DNA of 9,539 nt from positions 1 to 9,539 of the forward strand of contig JAUVCL010000075.1 in assembly GCA_030595845.1 (NCBI GenBank), read 5' to 3'. This stretch comes from Campylobacterota bacterium. GTDB taxonomy: Bacteria > Campylobacterota > Campylobacteria > Campylobacterales > Sulfurovaceae. The notes under the pieces were generated by a model that was not told the origin of the DNA, ran no database searches, and saw only the letters and a list, made by a program, of their open reading frames with translations. A program made the position numbers and the translations under genes. Below are positions 6,663-9,539 of the stretch, piece by piece. The stretch's first letter is position 1, and the number at the start of each line of letters is the position of its first letter.

Positions 6663-6761
6663 CTATTTATTCTCCCTAAAAAAATGAATTATGCGTTGTC
6701 CGGGTTTATTTTGGATGATTTGAAGCAGTTGTTCTACTTTGTCTTGTTCTAATGTTTTCAT
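6663..6761 (-). pseudogene. Possible short ORF, start of a decayed gene
   Basis: On the minus strand an ATG opens a 32-codon frame with protein-like composition: MKTLEQDKVEQLLQIIQNKP is followed by GQRIIHFFRENK, an amphipathic helix-like pattern. After the TAG at 6663-6665 the same frame stays open for 51 more codons, to a TAG at 6507-6509, ending in a basic stretch KKGRGREPRCLSWG. A single nonsense change in an 84-codon gene would explain this, but so would chance in a purine-rich strand. The ribosome site is poor (AAGAGC abutting the ATG). I do not recognise the product, and a transposase remnant is only a guess. Confidence 0.2.
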
Positions 6762-6796
6762 GCTCTTAGTCTAGCTAAATAATCAGCCAAAATGTG

Positions 6797-6809
6797 TATA
6801 ATGATTTCA
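6797..6809 (+). promoter_or_regulatory. Probable nrdB promoter
   Basis: TATAAT (6797-6802), preceded by TGTG, is a strong -10 box and gives a leader of about 45 nt before the nrdB ATG. A -35 hexamer is not evident. I looked for paired NrdR boxes around it and did not find convincing ones. This promoter probably also serves the two genes after nrdB. Confidence 0.5.
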
Positions 6810-6853
6810 ATTAGAGGTTCCCTGGAGCTGAAAAATTATGAGAAGGTATGTAA

Positions 6854-7873
6854 ATGGAACGTAAAAAGATATATAATCCGGAATCTGAAGAAAAGACAAG
6901 CGAACGTAAAATATTTGGAGGGAATCCTACAGGGATATTTGAACTCAATGACATTAAATACCAATGGGCCTATAACCTTTGGGAGATGATGCTCAACAAC
7001 TCATGGTACCCTAAAGAAGTTGATATGACACGTGATGTCAATGATTATAAGCACCTAACAGATGCAGAGAAATCAGCTTATGATAAAGTGCTTGCACAGC
7101 TTATTTTTATGGACTCTTTACAAACCAATAACATCATTGATAACCTTAACCCTTTCATCACTGCTCCTGAAGTAAACCTCATTTTGGTAAGACAGGCATT
7201 TGAAGAAGCTTTGCACTCTCAAAGTTATGCCGTTATGGTAGACAGTATTTCTACAAACTCAAAAGAGATCTATGAGCTTTGGAGAAGAGATATGAAGCTC
7301 AAAACCAAAAATGATGCTATCGCCAAAGTATATGAAGAACTTTCAACTAATCCATCCGACACAAACATCGTAAAAGCGATGTTTGCCAATCAAATTTTGG
7401 AAGGGATTTATTTTTATAGTGGGTTTGCTTATCTGTATACACTTGCACGTTCAGACAAAATGCTTGGAACTGCCCAAATGATACGTTTTATCCAAAGAGA
7501 TGAAGTGACACACCTTTTACTTTTTCAAAACATGATCAATACGACTAAAAAAGAGAGACCGGAACTCTTTACCAAAGAACTGGAAGAAGAAGTGTATCAA
7601 ATGTTTAGAGACGCGGTAAAGCTTGAGGCTGAATGGGGTGCCTATATCACACAAGGGCAGATACTGGGACTTACAGATGATATTATTGAACAGTATATTC
7701 AGCATCTTGCAGATAAAAGACTCAATGCTGTAGGTATGGAAAAGCTTTATAATGTAGAACATCCTATCAAATGGGTTGATAACTTTTCACAGTTCAATGA
7801 TCAAAAAACAAACTTCTTTGAGGGTAATGTAACTAATTATTCCAAAGGAAGTTTGGATCTAGACGACTTTTAG
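6854..7873 (+). CDS. nrdB: Ribonucleoside-diphosphate reductase class Ia, small (beta, R2) subunit
   Basis: Ferritin-like subunit that forms the di-iron/tyrosyl-radical cofactor and passes the radical to NrdA. The 339-residue product has every metal ligand in place: D87 in FMDSLQ, E118 and H121 in EEALHSQSY, E183 in LEGIYFYSGF, and E217 and H220 in RDEVTHLLLF. The radical tyrosine is present as Y125, four residues after H121 as in E. coli, so this is a classical radical-carrying R2. The C-terminus SLDLDDF is a typical acidic, Phe-ending tail for docking on NrdA. The start is set by AGAAGG (6841-6846) at 7 nt from the ATG. The partner nrdA ends 5.2 kb upstream on the same strand instead of adjacent. 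The next gene starts 8 nt after this stop, so co-transcription downstream is likely. Confidence 0.97.
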   Translation: MERKKIYNPESEEKTSERKIFGGNPTGIFELNDIKYQWAYNLWEMMLNNSWYPKEVDMTRDVNDYKHLTDAEKSAYDKVLAQLIFMDSLQTNNIIDNLNPFITAPEVNLILVRQAFEEALHSQSYAVMVDSISTNSKEIYELWRRDMKLKTKNDAIAKVYEELSTNPSDTNIVKAMFANQILEGIYFYSGFAYLYTLARSDKMLGTAQMIRFIQRDEVTHLLLFQNMINTTKKERPELFTKELEEEVYQMFRDAVKLEAEWGAYITQGQILGLTDDIIEQYIQHLADKRLNAVGMEKLYNVEHPIKWVDNFSQFNDQKTNFFEGNVTNYSKGSLDLDDF

Positions 7874-7881
7874 GTCTACTC

Positions 7882-8613
7882 ATGCTAAATATGCCTGCAA
7901 ACATGGAAGTAGCAACACTGCAGCTTCCTTCGCATAAACGCTATCAGGAAAATTTAGATACCCTCATTTTTTATTTAAAATCGCACCAGGATAAACACAT
8001 TGTCCTTGCCCCTGAAGTCTTTTTAACCTCCTATGACTATGAGCATATGGCAACCGCTGCCAAGTTCTCTGCCAATGCACTTAGAACACTTAAAAAAGAG
8101 GTGGGAGAGCAGATTGTTATATTGACCCTTATTTTAGAAGAGGGAGATGCTTTTATTAATCAGGCAGTTGTGATACACAAGCATAAAATTATTCACAGAC
8201 AGGAAAAGGTAAAACTTTTTAAACTTGGAGATGAGGATCTCTATTTAAAGGCGGGTAGAAAGAAGAAGATCAAACCATTTGAGATAGATGGGGTGAGTTA
8301 TGCCATACTGATCTGTTTTGAATTGCGTTTTAAGGATCTATGGAGGCAGGTAGAAGGGGTAGATGTTGTATTGATCCCTGCAAGATGGGGGATAGTACGT
8401 AAAAACCATTTAGAAGTATTGTCTCAGGCTCTTGCAGTGATGAATCAGTGTTATGTGGTTGTTTCAAACTCCTCTGATGCAGATATGGCAAGCTCCTCTT
8501 CTATCATTTCGCCTACAGGAAAGAGCATCATGGATGACAGTGCAGAGGTGATAGAAGGAAGTATAGATTTTAGAGAGATAAAGAAAATGCGTCGTTATAT
8601 AGTAATGGATTGA
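7882..8613 (+). CDS. Carbon-nitrogen hydrolase (nitrilase superfamily), substrate unknown
   Basis: Cytoplasmic amidohydrolase of the nitrilase fold, which cleaves a non-peptide C-N bond through a Glu-Lys-Cys triad. The triad is visible: E45 in LAPEVFLTSYDY, K109 in RQEKVKLF and C145 in ILICFELRF, followed by IPARWG (165-170). At 243 residues it is somewhat short for the family (usually about 260-280). The block after the cysteine reads CFELRFKDLWR where many relatives have CYDLRFPE. It starts 8 nt after nrdB, and the TAGG overlapping the nrdB stop may serve as ribosome site for the ATG at 7882. The ATG at 7903 (residue 8, MEVATLQL) is where family alignments normally begin and is an alternative. 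Candidate activities include omega-amidase or a deaminated-glutathione amidase, but nothing in the sequence picks one. Confidence 0.85.
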   Translation: MLNMPANMEVATLQLPSHKRYQENLDTLIFYLKSHQDKHIVLAPEVFLTSYDYEHMATAAKFSANALRTLKKEVGEQIVILTLILEEGDAFINQAVVIHKHKIIHRQEKVKLFKLGDEDLYLKAGRKKKIKPFEIDGVSYAILICFELRFKDLWRQVEGVDVVLIPARWGIVRKNHLEVLSQALAVMNQCYVVVSNSSDADMASSSSIISPTGKSIMDDSAEVIEGSIDFREIKKMRRYIVMD

Positions 8614-8623
8614 AGCGTTCGAC

Positions 8624-8683
8624 CCTCCTCTTTAATTAGATTTTAGATAGACTTTCGTCATTATTGGGTATGAGGAATTAAAG
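8624..8683 (+). promoter_or_regulatory. pcm leader with possible ribosome-site pairing
   Basis: The 73-bp gap before pcm contains CCTCCTC (8624-8630), complementary to the presumed ribosome site GAGGA (8672-8676) over TCCTC. Alternatively CTTTAATT (8630-8637) can pair with AATTAAAG (8676-8683), which abuts the start codon. Either fold could limit translation of pcm. No clear separate promoter is visible, so pcm is probably read from the nrdB transcript. Confidence 0.25.
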
Positions 8684-8686
8684 TAG

Positions 8687-9322
8687 ATGATAAAAGCAAG
8701 ACAGCGACAAAACCTTGTTGAGGAAATTGAGAAACATTTTGAACTGGAAAAGCATGTTAAGGATGCTTTTTTAGCTGTAGACAGGGAAGCTTTTGTTCCT
8801 AATCAGTTTAAACATCTCTCTTACAAACTTGATGCCCTTCCTATGGCAGCGAGTCAATGGATATCTTCTCCTCTCACTGTAGCTAAAATGACACAACATT
8901 TAGAGCTCAAAGGTGTGGACTCTGTACTTGAAGTAGGATGTGGCTCTGGTTATCAAGCCGCTATACTTGGACAGATCAGCCGCCGTGTTTTTACCATAGA
9001 ACGCATAGCCGAATTACTTAAAGAGGCAAAAACACGTTTCTCTGCATTGGAAATGAATAATATTTTTACCCGTTTTGATGACGGACAAAGAGGCTGGAAA
9101 CAATATGCGCCCTTTGAACGTATTTTGTTTTCTGCAACAGCAAAAGAGATACCTGAAGTCCTTTTTGAACAATTGGCTGAAGGTGGTATTTTGGTTGCAC
9201 CTGTAGAAGAGACTGAAAATTATCATATTATTACGCGTTATTATAAGAAAAATGGGCGTATTACTTCAGAGACTATTGAACAGTGTCTCTTTGTTCCCGT
9301 TTTGGATGGAACCCAGAAGTAA
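8687..9322 (+). CDS. pcm: Protein-L-isoaspartate O-methyltransferase
   Basis: S-adenosylmethionine-dependent enzyme that methylates isoaspartyl residues formed by deamidation or isomerisation, starting their repair. The 211 residues are close to the E. coli Pcm length of 208. The N-terminal helical part holds the family block VDREAFVP (31-38), then LPMAASQWISSPLTVAKMTQ (51-70), where E. coli has LPIGQGQTIS. The SAM-binding motif I is VLEVGCGSGYQ (80-90), followed by VFTIERI (101-107), DDGQRGW (131-137) and GGILVAPV (166-173), with CLFVPVL near the end. The ATG at 8687 has GAGGA upstream at 10 nt, a little far but acceptable. No signal peptide is present, so the product is cytoplasmic. It follows the nitrilase-family gene by 73 bp on the same strand, and no terminator is visible after it. 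Confidence 0.95.
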   Translation: MIKARQRQNLVEEIEKHFELEKHVKDAFLAVDREAFVPNQFKHLSYKLDALPMAASQWISSPLTVAKMTQHLELKGVDSVLEVGCGSGYQAAILGQISRRVFTIERIAELLKEAKTRFSALEMNNIFTRFDDGQRGWKQYAPFERILFSATAKEIPEVLFEQLAEGGILVAPVEETENYHIITRYYKKNGRITSETIEQCLFVPVLDGTQK

Positions 9323-9377
9323 TAAATATCAGTATATCTTATGTTTATAATAATTTTAAGTTATCTATAACAAAGAT

Positions 9378-9383
9378 TATATT
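9378..9383 (+). promoter_or_regulatory. Possible -10 box for the exported-protein gene
   Basis: TATATT lies 36 nt before the ATG at 9419 in a very AT-rich gap, where such hexamers occur easily by chance. Start-site prediction is therefore weak. A short TCCCT/AGGGA pairing (9389-9393 with 9408-9412) would cover the ribosome site of the next gene. Confidence 0.25.
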
Positions 9384-9418
9384 ATTATTCCCTATTACAA
9401 AACAAAAAGGGATCTAAA

Positions 9419-9539
9419 ATGAAAAAATTTATTACAACATCTGTAGCAGTAGCTGCATTATTAACAAGCGTACAAGCTGAGTCTGATTTCGATATGAATT
9501 CAATGGTTAAAGATATGAAAGAAGCGATGATCAGTATGA
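9419..9539 (+). CDS. Exported protein of unknown function, 3'-truncated by window edge
   Basis: Only the first 40 codons are inside the window. They begin MKKFITTSVAVAALLTSVQA, a textbook Sec signal peptide: a KK N-region, a hydrophobic core and an AXA-like VQA cleavage site after residue 20. The mature part starts ESDFDMNSMVKDMKEAMISM, which is methionine-rich and looks helical. The ribosome site AAGGGA (9407-9412) is 6 nt from the ATG. The product is likely periplasmic or in the outer envelope. No lipobox cysteine is present, and I cannot assign a family from this fragment. Confidence 0.75.
   Translation, partial: MKKFITTSVAVAALLTSVQAESDFDMNSMVKDMKEAMISM

Larger units (their letters stand above)
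6475..6853. other. Long gap between ppnP and nrdB: hairpin, possible decayed ORF, nrdB promoter
   Basis: No confident gene is present. From left to right it holds a pyrimidine-rich tract (about 6531-6553) with no stem before its T-run, the long-range hairpin 6567-6645, a short minus-strand ORF (6663-6761) whose frame stays open to 6510 after one stop codon, and the nrdB promoter and leader (6797-6853). The mix of purine/pyrimidine strand bias, dyad and broken ORF suggests a mobile-element or gene remnant. Confidence 0.5.

Noticed and set aside
6790..6812. NrdR operator upstream of nrdB
   Set aside because: TGTGTATAAT resembles part of an NrdR box, but there is no second box at helical spacing and no full palindrome. 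The -10 box explains the bases.
6820..6836. Third copy of the CTGGAGCTG palindrome in the nrdB leader
   Set aside because: TTCCCTGGAGCTGAAAAA resembles one arm and core of the 1790-1813 repeat, but it lacks a matching second arm, so the likeness may be chance.
6792..6989. 65-codon ORF overlapping the nrdB start in another frame
   Set aside because: It starts inside the nrdB promoter, lacks a ribosome site and overlaps a certain gene.
1..9539. CRISPR array, tRNA or rRNA genes, intact insertion sequence
   Set aside because: I found no regularly spaced repeats, cloverleaf-like sequences, rRNA segments or full transposase genes.

Overview
The window looks like chromosomal DNA of a Campylobacterota (epsilonproteobacterial) species, probably from the free-living Sulfurovum/Sulfurimonas side rather than a host-adapted Campylobacter or Helicobacter. 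The reasons are AT-rich composition, a short Helicobacter-type malate:quinone oxidoreductase, an NrdA with a long insert right after the catalytic cysteine as I remember it from Helicobacter, and TATAAT-type -10 boxes without clear -35 boxes. The genus assignment is inference. Nearly all coding content is housekeeping metabolism. I do not see a defence, CRISPR, phage or secondary-metabolism system.

Layout from left to right. Positions 2-1693 (+) hold the C-terminal three quarters of nrdA, the class Ia ribonucleotide reductase large subunit. Positions 1694-2229 are a convergent gap carrying two kinds of palindromic dispersed repeat. A minus-strand block, transcribed right to left, runs from a glycosyltransferase-like gene (4954-6066) through mqo (3586-4950) to gltA citrate synthase (2230-3513). 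The first two genes are 3 bp apart, and gltA has its own probable promoter. At 6067-6162 two probable promoters diverge, one for the block just described and one for ppnP (6163-6474), a small nucleoside phosphorylase. Positions 6475-6853 form a second long gap with a strong long-range hairpin and a possible decayed small ORF on the minus strand. Then a plus-strand group follows: nrdB (6854-7873), a nitrilase-superfamily amidohydrolase (7882-8613) and pcm (8687-9322). The window ends inside a new gene for an exported protein (9419 onward).

How the genes fit together. NrdA and NrdB are the two subunits of one aerobic, iron- and tyrosyl-radical-dependent enzyme, yet they lie about 5.2 kb apart on the same strand. 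Mqo makes oxaloacetate from malate and passes electrons to quinone, and GltA condenses oxaloacetate with acetyl-CoA, so these neighbours are consecutive TCA-cycle steps. PpnP and ribonucleotide reductase both serve nucleotide supply. The nitrilase-family protein and Pcm could both deal with deamidation damage, but that link is a hypothesis.

The most interesting unexplained material is between genes: the repeat cluster between nrdA and gltA, the 79-nt hairpin between ppnP and nrdB, and a direct decamer repeat just upstream of the gltA -10 box. Among proteins, the NrdA insert and the degenerate donor-site motif of the glycosyltransferase deserve a second look.
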